Shown piece by piece: positions 36,328 to 45,697 of a DNA stretch of 64,000 nucleotides. Each line of letters begins with the position of its first letter. The stretch's first letter is position 1. The stretch comes from Pseudorhizobium tarimense (lineage in GTDB: Bacteria; Pseudomonadota; Alphaproteobacteria; Rhizobiales; Rhizobiaceae). Below the pieces are notes generated by a model. It made no database searches. It saw nothing but the letters and a program-made list of their open reading frames with translations, and was not told the DNA's origin. The position numbers and the translations under genes were made by a program. The stretch spans positions 62,001 through 126,000 of the forward strand of contig NZ_JALJRA010000001.1 in assembly GCF_022968135.1 (NCBI RefSeq). The letters run 5' to 3'.

Positions 36328-37266
36328 TCAATAGAAGGCCTGCCAATCCTCATCGGATCGTGGCGTCCGCCCCAGAGTTCGCTTGAAAGCGTGCGTGAAT
36401 GCGCTTTGCGATTTGTAGCCGACCGCGGCGGCAACTGCCGCGACGGTCTGGCCCGCCCTCAGCTTTCGCTGCGCCAGAACCATGCGCCAGCGGGTGAGGT
36501 AGTCGAGAGGTGGGTGGCCGACGCGCTCGGTGAAGCGTTGCGTGAAAGCCGAGCGCGACATGCCGACCTCAGATGCCAGCATCGGCACCGTCCAGCGGCA
36601 TGCAACATTCGCGTGAAGCAATTTGAGCGCCTTGCCGATCCGCGGGTCAGCCAATGCGGAGATCCACCCGACACTCGTCGTCAGACTGCTGGCCACGAAG
36701 GCGCGGACAGCCGCGATCACCAGGATTTCCGCAAGCCGCTCAGCGACGAGCGAACCTCCGAGTTCCGCATTGGCAACCTCCGTCCTCAGAGCGTTCAGCG
36801 TCCTTGCGACCGCCTCGGCGGTGGAGGATGTCCGGTCGACGCGCAGAAACGTCGGGAGCGCATCCAGAACGAATGCGGCGCTGCCATCCGCGAAGCCGCT
36901 GCCGCCGCCCATTAAAGCCGTCTCGTCTCCGCTGCCCAGGCGCACCATGTCGTGTCCTGGCGACGCGTAGAGCGGCATGCCGTCGAACGGTTCGACCGCG
37001 GGGTGACTGGCAACCGTGTAGCGCGTGTTGCTGATCAACACGACATCGCCTTCCACCAGTTCTTCCGGTCGATGCTCCGGAAGCAGAAGCCAGCACCGGC
37101 CGCGTGTGACGGCGATGAACTTCAATCGCATTCGCCCATCGAAGGAGAGCGCCCAGTCGCCCGCCGCTTCAAGCCCGGTTCCGCGAACGCTGCGCGCGCC
37201 GAGGGCCGCAACAACCTCGGAAAACGGATCGGCAATAGTTTTTTCGGCGGATTGCGATAAAGACAT
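36328..37266 (-). CDS. AraC-family transcriptional regulator
   Basis: 312 residues: an N-terminal cupin-type ligand domain (AraC_N/cupin_6, 'MRLKFIAVTRGRCWLLLPE', 'VLISNTRYTVASH') and a C-terminal double HTH ('WTVPMLASEVGMSRSAFTQRF', 'VAAVAAAVGYKSQSAFTHAFKRTLGRTP'). Such regulators usually activate or repress a neighbouring oxidoreductase gene. The SDR gene at 37342 is divergent, 75 bp away, and is the natural target. Confidence 0.92.
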   Translation of the reverse strand: MSLSQSAEKTIADPFSEVVAALGARSVRGTGLEAAGDWALSFDGRMRLKFIAVTRGRCWLLLPEHRPEELVEGDVVLISNTRYTVASHPAVEPFDGMPLYASPGHDMVRLGSGDETALMGGGSGFADGSAAFVLDALPTFLRVDRTSSTAEAVARTLNALRTEVANAELGGSLVAERLAEILVIAAVRAFVASSLTTSVGWISALADPRIGKALKLLHANVACRWTVPMLASEVGMSRSAFTQRFTERVGHPPLDYLTRWRMVLAQRKLRAGQTVAAVAAAVGYKSQSAFTHAFKRTLGRTPRSDEDWQAFY

Positions 37267-37341
37267 GGCCTTTCAAGCATAGATCATCCGATCCATGCCG
37301 CATAGATCTGGCTCGTCAAGACAGAAGACGGAGCCATACCT

Positions 37342-38079
37342 GTGACCATAAGGAACAAAATCGTCGCCATCACCGGAGCCGGACGCGGCATTGGACGGGC
37401 CACTGCTATCCACCTTGCGGCGCGCGGCGCGCGTCTTGTGCTTGGCGCGCGAAGCGAAGCGGAGATCGCCGCTGTGGCAGGAGAGATCGAAGCGGCGGGC
37501 GGCGAAGCCGTATATGATGCCATCGACGTTACCAGACGTGCGGATATGGAGAGGCTGGTCAACCTTGCCTGCGAGCGTTTCGGGCGGCTCGACGTCATCG
37601 TCAACAATGCCGGCATCGGGCCGCTCTCGCGCTTCGACGCCCTGAGGGTCGATGACTGGGACGCGATGATCGACGTGAACCTGAAAGGCGCGCTCTACGG
37701 CGTCGCTGCGGCCCTGCCCGTGTTCACCCGCCAGAACAGTGGGCATGTCATCAACGTGGTATCGACCGCTGGGCTCAAGATCGTGCCGACGATGGGCGTC
37801 TACGCTGCAACCAAGAATGCATTGCGGACAGCCACCGAAGCGCTTCGGCAGGAATCGCGCAAAAACTTGCGCGTGACGGAGATCTCGCCGGGTTTCATCG
37901 ACACGAGCTTCGCGGATGCCACTATCGCCGATCCGCAGATCAGAGCGGCCATCCTGAAGCGCAAGGAAGAGCTTGCCATCTCACCGATTGCGATCGCACG
38001 GGCAATAGCCTTCGCAATCGAACAACCAAGCGACGTCGAGATCGGCAGCATCGTGGTGCGCCCGACGGCACAGGATTGA
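37342..38079 (+). CDS. SDR family oxidoreductase
   Basis: 245 residues, classical short-chain dehydrogenase. NAD(P)-binding 'ITGAGRGIGRA', 'NNAG' core, active Ser in 'VVSTAG', and Tyr/Lys in 'YAATKNALR'. The arginine-rich second strand region suggests NADP preference, but this is uncertain. The substrate is unknown. It uses a GTG start at 37342. Divergent from the AraC regulator, with which it probably forms an inducible pair. Confidence 0.92.
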   Translation: MTIRNKIVAITGAGRGIGRATAIHLAARGARLVLGARSEAEIAAVAGEIEAAGGEAVYDAIDVTRRADMERLVNLACERFGRLDVIVNNAGIGPLSRFDALRVDDWDAMIDVNLKGALYGVAAALPVFTRQNSGHVINVVSTAGLKIVPTMGVYAATKNALRTATEALRQESRKNLRVTEISPGFIDTSFADATIADPQIRAAILKRKEELAISPIAIARAIAFAIEQPSDVEIGSIVVRPTAQD

Positions 38080-38130
38080 GGCGACGCGGCGTCACGGCCC
38101 GGCATTCGAGCATGAGACGCCGCCGAAAGT

Positions 38131-38840
38131 TCATGACGCGGCCACTCGGCTTTGCGGATTGTTGCCAAGTGCGATTTGAGCCGGAGAGGCTCCCCTCGCC
38201 TGCATCCGGCGCATGCCTTCAGCCGGTGAGATGACCCGGAGCGTAGCGAGTTGATTGCGCGCACGGCTGATGTCGATCGTAAAAGGTTGGCCGATTAGCC
38301 GCAGCATCTGCCGGGTGATTGGCGGCTCGCCTTCGCGGCGGAAGATCCGCCAGACCGCGCCCATCACATCGGCCATCGCCCAGGCGACACCGAACGGCAC
38401 GGAGCGATCCTCCGGTTCACGCCGCGACTGCCAAGCAGGCGTGTCAGGAGGACTTCAGTGTCGTGTCTTCGCCGTCGCTCACAAAGAAGGCTTCTCCGCC
38501 TGTCCCTTGGTCGGCGGCCAGAATGAGCGCGTGGCAGAGGTTGTCGACATGGCAGGTGGAAAGCGCCTGTCCGCCGCCCGCCACCCATTGAAACTGCCCG
38601 GAGCGGACGGTCTCGACCATATGATCGAGAGCCGGCATGTCAGGACCACAGATGAATGGCGGCCGGATGGCTACCGTGGAAAGGCCTGTGCGGCGGTCAT
38701 TGGCGGCCAGCAGCACCTTCTCCGCTTCGGCCTTGGATACAGCATAGGGGGCAAACGACATCTTGTGCAGGGGAATGTTTTCGGCCACGCCATGCATCGG
38801 TTCGGGGCGACCCTGACGACGGCGGCGGCGCTGATGATAA
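38131..38840 (-). pseudogene. Truncated, frameshifted NAD-dependent epimerase/SDR
   Basis: Remains of an atypical SDR. 'ISAAAVV' (about 38830) shifts to 'GRPEPMHGVAENIPLHKMSF' with 'YAVSKAEAEKVLLA' and 'STVAIRPPFICGPDMPALDHM'. A second shift near 38446 leads through 'LTRLLGSRG' to the C-terminal part, 'VPFGVAWAMADVMGAVWRIF' to 'VISPAEGMRRMQ', ending at 38131. The N-terminal Rossmann motif is absent: stop codons fill the sequence above 38845. A dead gene. Confidence 0.8.
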
Positions 38841-38904
38841 GATCCATTGTTCAGCTAACTCGCCTTGGAAAGAGCCACACGAAACAACTTGCTCTCAACC
38901 GCCG

Positions 38905-39795
38905 TCATGGCGGCCTGAGTGCCGCAATCAGCGCTTGAAGCGCCGGCGGCGATTGGCGGCGGCTGGAGTGATAGAGGCGGAAGCCCGGATACGCGGGGCA
39001 CCAGTCCGCCAGCACCTGAACGAGGGCGCCTGAGGCGATGTCCTCGGCGACGTCATGCTCCATGATGTAGCCCAGGCCGGCGCCAGCGCGCACGGCGGCG
39101 AGCGGCAGGTCGCTGTCGTTGGCAACCAAGGGCCCGCTGGTGTAGATCTTGATCTCCTTGCCGGCCTTCTCGAACTCCCAGGGCAGAAGGCCGCCTGAGG
39201 TTGTCAGCCGGTAACCGATGCAGGCATGACGGTCGAGATCATAAGATGTCAGAGGCGGCGGGCACCGCTCGAAGTAGCCCGGCGTTGCGACGACGACCGT
39301 GCGCAGGTCCGGCCCGAGCTTGACGGCAACCATGTCCCTCGCCACGGCCTCGCCTAACCGGATGCCCGCGTCGAAGCCGCCAGAAACGATGTCGGTCAAT
39401 CCATCGTCGATGTTCACTTCGACCCGGATGTCGGGGTGGGCGAGAAGGAACGCGGGAAGTTTCGGGAGTAGGACCATCCTGGCCGCATACGCGAAGGTGG
39501 TAATGCGCACCGTTCCCGTAACGTCGTTCCGCCATTCCGACAAGGCTTCCAGACCCTGTTCGATCTCCGAGAGCGCAGGGTTGAGAGACTGCAACAGCCG
39601 CTCCCCGGCTTCAGTGGGCGCAACGCTGCGCGTCGTGCGGGCTAGCAGCCGCACACCAAGCCGCTCCTCCAGGCCGCGCATCGCATGGCTCACGGCCGAG
39701 GGCGACATGCCGAGAATCGCGGCGGCACGGGTGAAGCTCCGCTGCCGGGCCACGATCGTAAACGCCAGGAGATCGTTGAGTTCGCCTCGCTCCAT
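38905..39795 (-). CDS. LysR-family transcriptional regulator
   Basis: 296 residues: an N-terminal winged HTH ('FTRAAAILGMSPSAVSHAMRGLEERLGVRLLARTTRSV') and a periplasmic-binding-protein-like effector domain. The '[16 protein letters not shown]' form places it in the large CrgA-type group that often controls oxidoreductases. It is divergent from the aldo/keto reductase at 39891 with 95 bp between, where an inverted repeat lies. Classic LysR/target pair. Confidence 0.93.
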   Translation of the reverse strand: MERGELNDLLAFTIVARQRSFTRAAAILGMSPSAVSHAMRGLEERLGVRLLARTTRSVAPTEAGERLLQSLNPALSEIEQGLEALSEWRNDVTGTVRITTFAYAARMVLLPKLPAFLLAHPDIRVEVNIDDGLTDIVSGGFDAGIRLGEAVARDMVAVKLGPDLRTVVVATPGYFERCPPPLTSYDLDRHACIGYRLTTSGGLLPWEFEKAGKEIKIYTSGPLVANDSDLPLAAVRAGAGLGYIMEHDVAEDIASGALVQVLADWCPAYPGFRLYHSSRRQSPPALQALIAALRPP

Positions 39796-39818
39796 TACTG
39801 CATTCTGCTCACAAGTTC

Positions 39819-39863
39819 ATGTAGCCGGCAACCGCTAATCGGCGGCGCGTGACGCGGCTACAT
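39819..39863. promoter_or_regulatory. Inverted repeat between LysR and AKR genes
   Basis: ATGTAGCCG (39819-39827) and CGGCTACAT (39855-39863) are perfect inverted copies 27 bases apart in the 95-bp divergent promoter. The spacing is wider than a single LysR box, so it may be two half-sites bound by a tetramer. A candidate operator only. Confidence 0.4.
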
Positions 39864-39890
39864 TGCAGGACAGCAACCAAGGAGACCGAC

Positions 39891-40985
39891 ATGAACCTCA
39901 CCAGCTACCGTACAATCGGTAAGTCCGGCCTCATCGTCAGCCCCCTGGCGCTCGGCACCATGACGTTCGGCGCAGGCCGTTGGGGAGCGAGCGAAGCGAC
40001 GTCCCGCGCGCTCTACGACCATTATGTGGACGCCGGCGGCAACTTCATCGACACGGCCGACATCTATTCCGGCGGCGAAAGCGAAACCATGCTGGGGCGC
40101 TTCCTCACAGAAAGCAGCCGCCGAGACCGCCTGGTCGTCGCGACGAAGTCCGGTTTCTCACGCGCGCAAGGCACCCCGCTATGGGGCGGTAACGGCGCCA
40201 AGAACATCCGCCTTGCAATCGAGGCATCGTTGAAGCGTCTGCAGACGGATTATATCGACATGTACTGGGCTCATGTCTGGGACCGCACGACGCCTGCGGA
40301 GGAGGTGTTGCAGACGCTTGCCGATGCGGTTCGCGCGGGAAAGATCCTGCACTACGGCTTCTCCAACACGCCGGCCTGGTACGTCGCCAAGATCGCGACC
40401 CTGGCGCAGGCCCACGGACTGCCCCGGCCGGTCGGCCTGCAATACGCCTATTCGCTGCTCGATCGCGGCGTCGAGCTCGATCTTCTGCCGGCCGGTCAGG
40501 AACTGGGGATGGGGCTTGTCCCTTGGAGCCCGCTTGGCGGCGGCCTTCTTACCGGCAAATACGGCCGCGAGAAGATTGCCGAAGCCTCACGCGGCAGCGC
40601 AATGCCCGACAGTGGCGCGCAGGTCGGCGAGCAGGGCAGCGACGGTCGGTTGAACGGCGACAATCCGTTCGGCGGCATGCTGTTTACGGAGCGCAATTTC
40701 GATGTGGTCGATGTTCTCAAGGCTGTTGCCGCCGAGATCGGCCGCACACCGGCGGAAGTCGCCTTGAGATGGGTGGTGGAACGGCCGGGCGTCAGCTCCG
40801 TTCTGATCGGCGCCAGCCGCGACGAGCAACTGAGCCAGAACATCGCGTCGCTGGATGTGGAACTGACCGCGGAGCAAAAGCAACGCCTGGAAGAAGCAAC
40901 GTCACTGCCGCTGCCGAACCCCTACTTCATTTTCCAGCTGCCGATCGAAATGCTGTTTGGTGGACAGAGGGTGGAGCGGTGGTGA
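39891..40985 (+). CDS. Aldo/keto reductase
   Basis: 364 residues, TIM-barrel NADPH-dependent reductase. Catalytic residues are visible as the Asp/Tyr of 'FIDTADIYSGGESE', the Lys of 'LVVATKSGF' and the His of 'DMYWAHVWD'. 'SSVLIGASRDEQLSQNI' is the NADP-binding part. The start at 39891 follows AAGGAG. The subfamily resembles YajO/Tas-type general reductases; the true substrate is unknown. Probably regulated by the divergent LysR protein. Confidence 0.92.
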   Translation: MNLTSYRTIGKSGLIVSPLALGTMTFGAGRWGASEATSRALYDHYVDAGGNFIDTADIYSGGESETMLGRFLTESSRRDRLVVATKSGFSRAQGTPLWGGNGAKNIRLAIEASLKRLQTDYIDMYWAHVWDRTTPAEEVLQTLADAVRAGKILHYGFSNTPAWYVAKIATLAQAHGLPRPVGLQYAYSLLDRGVELDLLPAGQELGMGLVPWSPLGGGLLTGKYGREKIAEASRGSAMPDSGAQVGEQGSDGRLNGDNPFGGMLFTERNFDVVDVLKAVAAEIGRTPAEVALRWVVERPGVSSVLIGASRDEQLSQNIASLDVELTAEQKQRLEEATSLPLPNPYFIFQLPIEMLFGGQRVERW

Positions 40986-41015
40986 GGGGGCTCCGGTACC
41001 GGGCGTCTCATCTCC

Positions 41016-41063
41016 GTCATAAGCAGCGTAGCCGCGCAGTTTCGCGGCTGCTCCGCTTATGAC
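41016..41063. repeat. Long interrupted palindrome between convergent genes
   Basis: Outer arms GTCATAAGC (41016-41024) and GCTTATGAC (41055-41063) enclose inner arms AGCCGCG and CGCGGCT around a short loop. The whole 48-base unit lies between the convergent AKR and alaE genes. There is no T tract. It may act as a terminator or be one copy of a dispersed palindromic element; only one copy was noticed here. Confidence 0.5.
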
Positions 41064-41075
41064 ACCGCCCTACCC

Positions 41076-41540
41076 TCAGCTGTTCAGCGACATCGGCTTC
41101 TCCCCGCCCGGCGGCAGGCCAAAGGCTCTTCGCACCCGGTTGAGAAATGCGCCGTAGGGGCGGCCGAGGAGGAGCATCATGGCGGCGGCACCGAGCGTGC
41201 CGCGGACGAGGCCGGCGCCGGAAGCGCCGCTGACGGCGATGATGGCGACATAGATCGGCACCTGGAAGCTGATCAGCGCCACGCTGTCCCAGAAGAGCTG
41301 CGAGGCGCGCGTGTCTCCAGCACGGCGCATGATCCAGTCGCGCCAGAGCCCGTACGGTCGGCCGACGGGCACCATCAGCGCCGCACCGAGAAGGCGGGCT
41401 TGGAAGACCTCTTGCCAGGTCATGCCTGCGATGAAGCGCTCGTTGAGGATGCCGGTTGCGGTGAAGAAGACGATCAGCGCCAGCGTATCGGCAAAGAAGC
41501 TCCGCCAGCGAAGGTCCGGATCTGCCGTGGCGTCAGACAT
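41076..41540 (-). CDS. alaE: L-alanine exporter AlaE
   Basis: 154 residues with four helices ('DTLALIVFFTATGILNERFIAGM', 'LLGAALMVPVGRPYGLWRDW', 'LFWDSVALISFQVPIYVAIIAVSGA' and 'GTLGAAAMMLLLGRPYGAFLN'). The repeated 'GRPYG' motif is diagnostic for AlaE, an inner-membrane L-alanine exporter driven by proton motive force. Monocistronic. Confidence 0.93.
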   Translation of the reverse strand: MSDATADPDLRWRSFFADTLALIVFFTATGILNERFIAGMTWQEVFQARLLGAALMVPVGRPYGLWRDWIMRRAGDTRASQLFWDSVALISFQVPIYVAIIAVSGASGAGLVRGTLGAAAMMLLLGRPYGAFLNRVRRAFGLPPGGEKPMSLNS

Positions 41541-41603
41541 GGGCGGTCTTTGCCGGGCTGAGACTGCGAAGGAGGCGCCCGAGAGCGACGAAGGATGAAG
41601 CGG

Positions 41604-41954
41604 TCAATCCCTCGCCTCCTGCCAATGCGGATAGGTGACGTAGGCGGTAACCGCGCCTTCCTCGTGGGAACGGATGGTGACGGTCTCGCCCTTCGGCATG
41701 TAGATCACCTCGCCCGGCCCCGCCGTGACGTTGACGGTTTCGGTTGAGACCGTCAGGCGTCCCTCCAGCACCACCATCGTGTCGTGGACCAGCATGGTTT
41801 CCTCCAGGCTCTGAAAGGGGCCATAGCGGCCGAAGCCGATCGTGACCGGTCCGCCGTGGCGCTGGTCGATCACGTTGCCGGCGAAGATGTCGCCTTCCTG
41901 CCCAGGGGACCGTTCGAATTCGGCGTCAGAGACTGCAAACTTGCTCACCTGCAT
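41604..41954 (-). CDS. Cupin protein, EutQ-like
   Basis: 116 residues, single cupin barrel. 'ETMLVHDTMVVLEGRLTVSTE' and 'AGPGEVIYMPKGETVTI' are the two cupin motifs, with few metal-ligand His. This resembles the EutQ-like or ethanolamine-utilisation cupin family, but no eut genes are nearby, so the role is unknown. The ATG at 41954 follows GGAGAGA; the longer frame from 42029 lacks a site. It lies after the LysR gene on the same strand and could be co-transcribed with it. Confidence 0.8.
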   Translation of the reverse strand: MQVSKFAVSDAEFERSPGQEGDIFAGNVIDQRHGGPVTIGFGRYGPFQSLEETMLVHDTMVVLEGRLTVSTETVNVTAGPGEVIYMPKGETVTIRSHEEGAVTAYVTYPHWQEARD

Positions 41955-42025
41955 CGGCTCTCTCCATCTTCGAGACGCGCTCCCCTGATCAACGCACGAA
42001 ACGAGGCTCGGGTTCAGCGGCCCTA

Positions 42026-42925
42026 TCAACTTGCCAGCACGAGGCCGCCATGGCGGCTGATGCCGGTCTTGATCTCGGCCACCAACGTATCGAGCGCCGG
42101 ATTGCGAACCTTGCGGCCGCGGCGCAGCACATAGGCCAGTTCTGGCGGCTGCGGCAGGCCGTGATCAAGGATCTCCATCTCCGGCCGCAGGTGGCGTTCG
42201 TTCAAGAGCGCGACGCCAAGGCCCGCCATCACGGCGGAGACGATGCCGGCCGAACTTGCGCATTCGAACACCGTTTCCAGCATCACGTCCCCGTCCTGGC
42301 CGATATCGAAGGCCCAGCGGCGATAGAAGCAGTCGTCGTCGAAGGAGAGGAAGGGGATGCCCTTTTCCGGCTGCAGCTCCAGTTCCGGATGCTTCACCCA
42401 ATGCAGCTGTTCGCGAAACAGGACGACATCCGTTGGGCGAACCTCATGGGCGAAGACCTGCACGATGGCGGCATCGATCTCGCTCTCATCCAGCATGGCG
42501 CGCAGCACCAGGCTCATGCGCACCCGCGTGCGCACCGTGACCTGCGGATGCAGCCGACGGAAGCGGCCGAGGATGCGGGCAAGGTCGCTGCAGGTGGTGT
42601 CCTCCGTCAACCCCAGCGTGAGGCGCCCGGCAAGCGTCGTCTTCGACAGGCTGAGCAGCGCCTCGTCATGCAGGCTGAGGATGCGCACCGCATAATCGAG
42701 CAGGTCCTCCCCCGTCGTCGTGAAGGTGGGCGCGCCGGGCTTTCGGACCATCAGCTGGCAGCCGAGGCTTGTCTCGAGCCGCCGGATCTTGTGGCTGACG
42801 GCCGACTGCGATAGGCCGAGGGCCTCGGCCGCACGTGTGACGCCGCCGTGGTGGCGGACAGCCGACAGCACCCGCAGCGCATCGATCTCCAGCCGCCGGT
42901 TGTTCAGGTCGCTCACTGCGTTCAT
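42026..42925 (-). CDS. LysR-family transcriptional regulator
   Basis: 299 residues: N-terminal HTH ('GVTRAAEALGLSQSAVSHKIRRLETSLGCQLMVRK') and an effector domain ('SLVLRAMLDESEIDAAIVQVF', 'FECASSAGIVSAVMAGLGVALL'). The start 'MNAVSDLNNRRLEIDALRVL' at 42925 follows GGGAGA; a frame extending to 43192 reads antisense into the exporter gene. It is divergent from the DMT exporter at 43086, with a palindromic site between, so it likely controls that exporter. Confidence 0.92.
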   Translation of the reverse strand: MNAVSDLNNRRLEIDALRVLSAVRHHGGVTRAAEALGLSQSAVSHKIRRLETSLGCQLMVRKPGAPTFTTTGEDLLDYAVRILSLHDEALLSLSKTTLAGRLTLGLTEDTTCSDLARILGRFRRLHPQVTVRTRVRMSLVLRAMLDESEIDAAIVQVFAHEVRPTDVVLFREQLHWVKHPELELQPEKGIPFLSFDDDCFYRRWAFDIGQDGDVMLETVFECASSAGIVSAVMAGLGVALLNERHLRPEMEILDHGLPQPPELAYVLRRGRKVRNPALDTLVAEIKTGISRHGGLVLAS

Positions 42926-42981
42926 CGGCGATCTCCCTTTAGCGGAAGCATGACGGGGAAACGCTGCGGCGGCAAGCCGAA

Positions 42982-43006
42982 ATGACAGATCTGACGGCCC
43001 TGTCAT
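42982..43006. promoter_or_regulatory. Candidate LysR operator upstream of the DMT exporter
   Basis: ATGACAG (42982-42988) and CTGTCAT (43000-43006) form an inverted repeat with 11 bases between, the usual geometry of a LysR recognition site, in the divergent intergenic region. An AT-rich TTTTATCAAAATTT follows and could hold the -10 region of the exporter. Confidence 0.6.
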
Positions 43007-43085
43007 GATTTTATCAAAATTTGTCATGTGATAGCCGGCAGGTGTTGGGATAGAGCATGGCGTCCTTCCTGTCGCACGAGGCCCC

Positions 43086-43982
43086 ATGAACGAACAGGCC
43101 CTTTTATCGACGCCGCCACGGTACAGCCGGCTGCTCTGGCCGCTGATGGCGGCGCTCCTGATCATCGGCTGGAGTTCCGGCTTCGTCGGCATCCGCTATG
43201 CGAGCGAAGAGGCAAGTGTCGCGCTGCTTCTGTTCTGGCGCACGCTGCTTTCCGGGCTGATCCTGCTGCCGTTTGCGCTGGCCTTCGGCCCGAGACTGCG
43301 CTGGCGCGGCATCCTTGAACAGATACTCTTCGGCGTGATGTCGGTCTTTCTTTATCTTGGGGGGTTTGCGCTGGCGATCGAGCAGCGGGTGCCGACAGGG
43401 CTGGTGGCGCTCATCTCCGACCTCGTGCCGCTGGCCATTGCCGCGCTGTCGCAGCCGGTGCTCGGAGAACCCTTGAGTCGCCGGCAATGGCTCGGCACAG
43501 CGATCGCGGTCTCGGGCGTACTGATCGTTTCCTTCGACAGCCTGAGCTTCGGAAAAGCGCCACTCTGGGCCTATGGGGTGACCGTTGGCTCGATGCTCGT
43601 CTTCGCGCTGGCTTCCGTCCTTTACCGGCGCAGACGGACCGAACCGATGCCCGTCCATCAGAGCCTCTGCATCCATACCCTGACCGGCGCGTTACTCTTC
43701 GGGTTCTGCGCGATGCTGCAGGGCGGCCTCGCGCCGCCGATGACGCAGGACTTCGCCATTGGGATCGCCTGGCTTGTGCTGATCGCCACCTTCATGGCCT
43801 ATGGCATCTATTATACGAGTCTCAGGATGTTTCCCGTCGCCAAGGTGAGTGCCGCCATCTACCTCAGCCCGCCGGTGACCATGCTCTGGGCCTGGGCGCT
43901 GTTTTCCGAGCCGCTGACGATGGCGATGTTCGTCGGGCTCGCGGTGACGCTGGCGGGGGTATGGATGACGTCGCGGGACTGA
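43086..43982 (+). CDS. DMT superfamily exporter (EamA domains)
   Basis: 298 residues, ten helices in two EamA repeats ('LLIIGWSSGFVGIRYASEEASV', 'RVPTGLVALISDLVPLAIAALSQPVLGEPL', 'AKVSAAIYLSPPVTMLWAWALFSEPLTMAMF'). An inner-membrane drug/metabolite exporter; typical substrates are amino acids, purines or small toxins, not decidable here. The partner LysR gene is divergent. A convergent tetR gene begins to end eight bases after its stop. Confidence 0.92.
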   Translation: MNEQALLSTPPRYSRLLWPLMAALLIIGWSSGFVGIRYASEEASVALLLFWRTLLSGLILLPFALAFGPRLRWRGILEQILFGVMSVFLYLGGFALAIEQRVPTGLVALISDLVPLAIAALSQPVLGEPLSRRQWLGTAIAVSGVLIVSFDSLSFGKAPLWAYGVTVGSMLVFALASVLYRRRRTEPMPVHQSLCIHTLTGALLFGFCAMLQGGLAPPMTQDFAIGIAWLVLIATFMAYGIYYTSLRMFPVAKVSAAIYLSPPVTMLWAWALFSEPLTMAMFVGLAVTLAGVWMTSRD

Positions 43983-43989
43983 GGACGGC

Positions 43990-44565
43990 TCACTCGCCGT
44001 CCGCGCGATGCAGGCCGCTCACGAGCTGGCGCAACGCTCCGACCGCCTTGTCATGCGTGGCACGGGGGTCCCCGGAGGCGGCGATCCAGAGGGCTGCATT
44101 TAGGGCAGCACCATTGACTAGCCGGGCGGCGGCTTCGGCGTCGACCGGCTTTGCCGTACCGTCGATGATCAGCGCTTCGATCGTTTGCGCCGTCGTCTGA
44201 AGGCAGGCATTCTGGTTTGGCCATCGCGACGGATCGCCGAGCACCGCCGGACCATCGAACAGCATGATGCGCTGGATCTCCGGCTCCAGTGCCATCTCGA
44301 TGTAGGCGATGCCTTCGGCAAGGAAGCCGAGCCAGAGCGTGTTGGCCTCGTCGCGGGCCGCACGCATCCGCACGAGCATCTCCCCATCGATCTGGTCGAT
44401 CACCGCCTGCAGCAGGCCCTTCTTGTCGCCGAAGTTATGGTAGAGCGCACCGCGCGTAAGGCCGGCTTCGGCGGTCAGGTCATCCATGGAGGCAGCCGTA
44501 TAACCTTTTTCGGCGAACGCCTTACGGGCGGCCCGGATCAGCTTGCTTCTGGTTTCTTCCACCAT
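43990..44565 (-). CDS. TetR-family transcriptional repressor
   Basis: 191 residues: an N-terminal HTH ('AFAEKGYTAASMDDLTAEAGLTRGALYHNFGDKKGLL') and a helical ligand domain ('EIQRIMLFDGPAVLGDPSRW'). TetR proteins repress efflux or detoxification genes and leave DNA when a ligand binds. Two perfect palindromic operators stand about 45-80 bases upstream of its start. Its former target is probably gone: only a truncated SDR on the same strand follows upstream. Confidence 0.92.
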   Translation of the reverse strand: MVEETRSKLIRAARKAFAEKGYTAASMDDLTAEAGLTRGALYHNFGDKKGLLQAVIDQIDGEMLVRMRAARDEANTLWLGFLAEGIAYIEMALEPEIQRIMLFDGPAVLGDPSRWPNQNACLQTTAQTIEALIIDGTAKPVDAEAAARLVNGAALNAALWIAASGDPRATHDKAVGALRQLVSGLHRADGE

Positions 44566-44609
44566 GTCGGCACGTCGTCTTACGGCCCCACCCGGCCTCC
44601 TCTCACTGA

Positions 44610-44647
44610 CATACGCATCGTATGCTTATTGACATACGACGCGTATG
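44610..44647. promoter_or_regulatory. Double TetR operator and promoter
   Basis: Two 15-base palindromes of the form CATACG-N3-CGTATG, at 44610-44624 and 44633-44647, centres 23 bases apart. A plus-strand -35 TTGACA (44629-44634) sits partly in the second copy, so binding would block transcription to the right as well as tetR itself. The arrangement is typical of an autorepressed divergent TetR locus. Confidence 0.8.
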
Positions 44648-44659
44648 CACTTCGATCTG

Positions 44660-44941
44660 ACGGCGGATCTGCTGCCGCACCGAATAGGCCGTAGCCGGCA
44701 TTGCTGGCGACGACGCGGCCGACTCAGCAAATGCATGTTCGACGGTATCGGGAATTGCGGTCGTGTCGGTCAGGTCGAGGGTTGCAACCCACAGGCGCTC
44801 GTCATGAATGCCCTTCAGATCATCGAGCGCGCCCTGGCGGCGGAGCGTCGCGCCTACGCGGTCGCCGCGTGCCAGAAGCTTCTCCGACAGGATCCTGCCA
44901 AAGCCGGAGGAGGTGCCGGTGATAAAGCATGTCTGTGTCAT
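44660..44941 (-). pseudogene. Truncated SDR dehydrogenase
   Basis: Begins as a normal SDR ('MTQTCFITGTSSGFGRILSE', 'VATLDLTDTTAIPDTVEHAF'). Near 44740 a frameshift moves to 'VVASNAGYGLFGAAAD', the NAG motif, after which homology stops at about 44665, next to the TetR operators. Only the N-terminal ~95 residues of a ~280-residue enzyme remain; the active Tyr/Lys are lost. The truncation point beside the operators suggests a deletion junction. Confidence 0.8.
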
Positions 44942-45057
44942 TGCTTTTCTCCTTCGCTGGGCCCTGTCGCCCTTGGTTCGAGGAGGAGTGTACAGCGGGT
45001 CGTTTCTCCTAATATCCATCCAGTCCTGCATCGACTGATGGTATATATTCATAAATA

Positions 45058-45546
<489 letters not shown>

Positions 45547-45697
45547 TATCCCGGCCATCGGCATGTTCCGCTCGCCCTTCGGGCCTTCATCGAGGTGCTG
45601 AAGGAGGTTGGGTGAGACCAAGGCGGGTGGCCGGCGCGCGGAACTTCCACATCCCAATCCTGTTAGTGCGAAAGCTAGGAAGTGAAGGAGGATTGAG

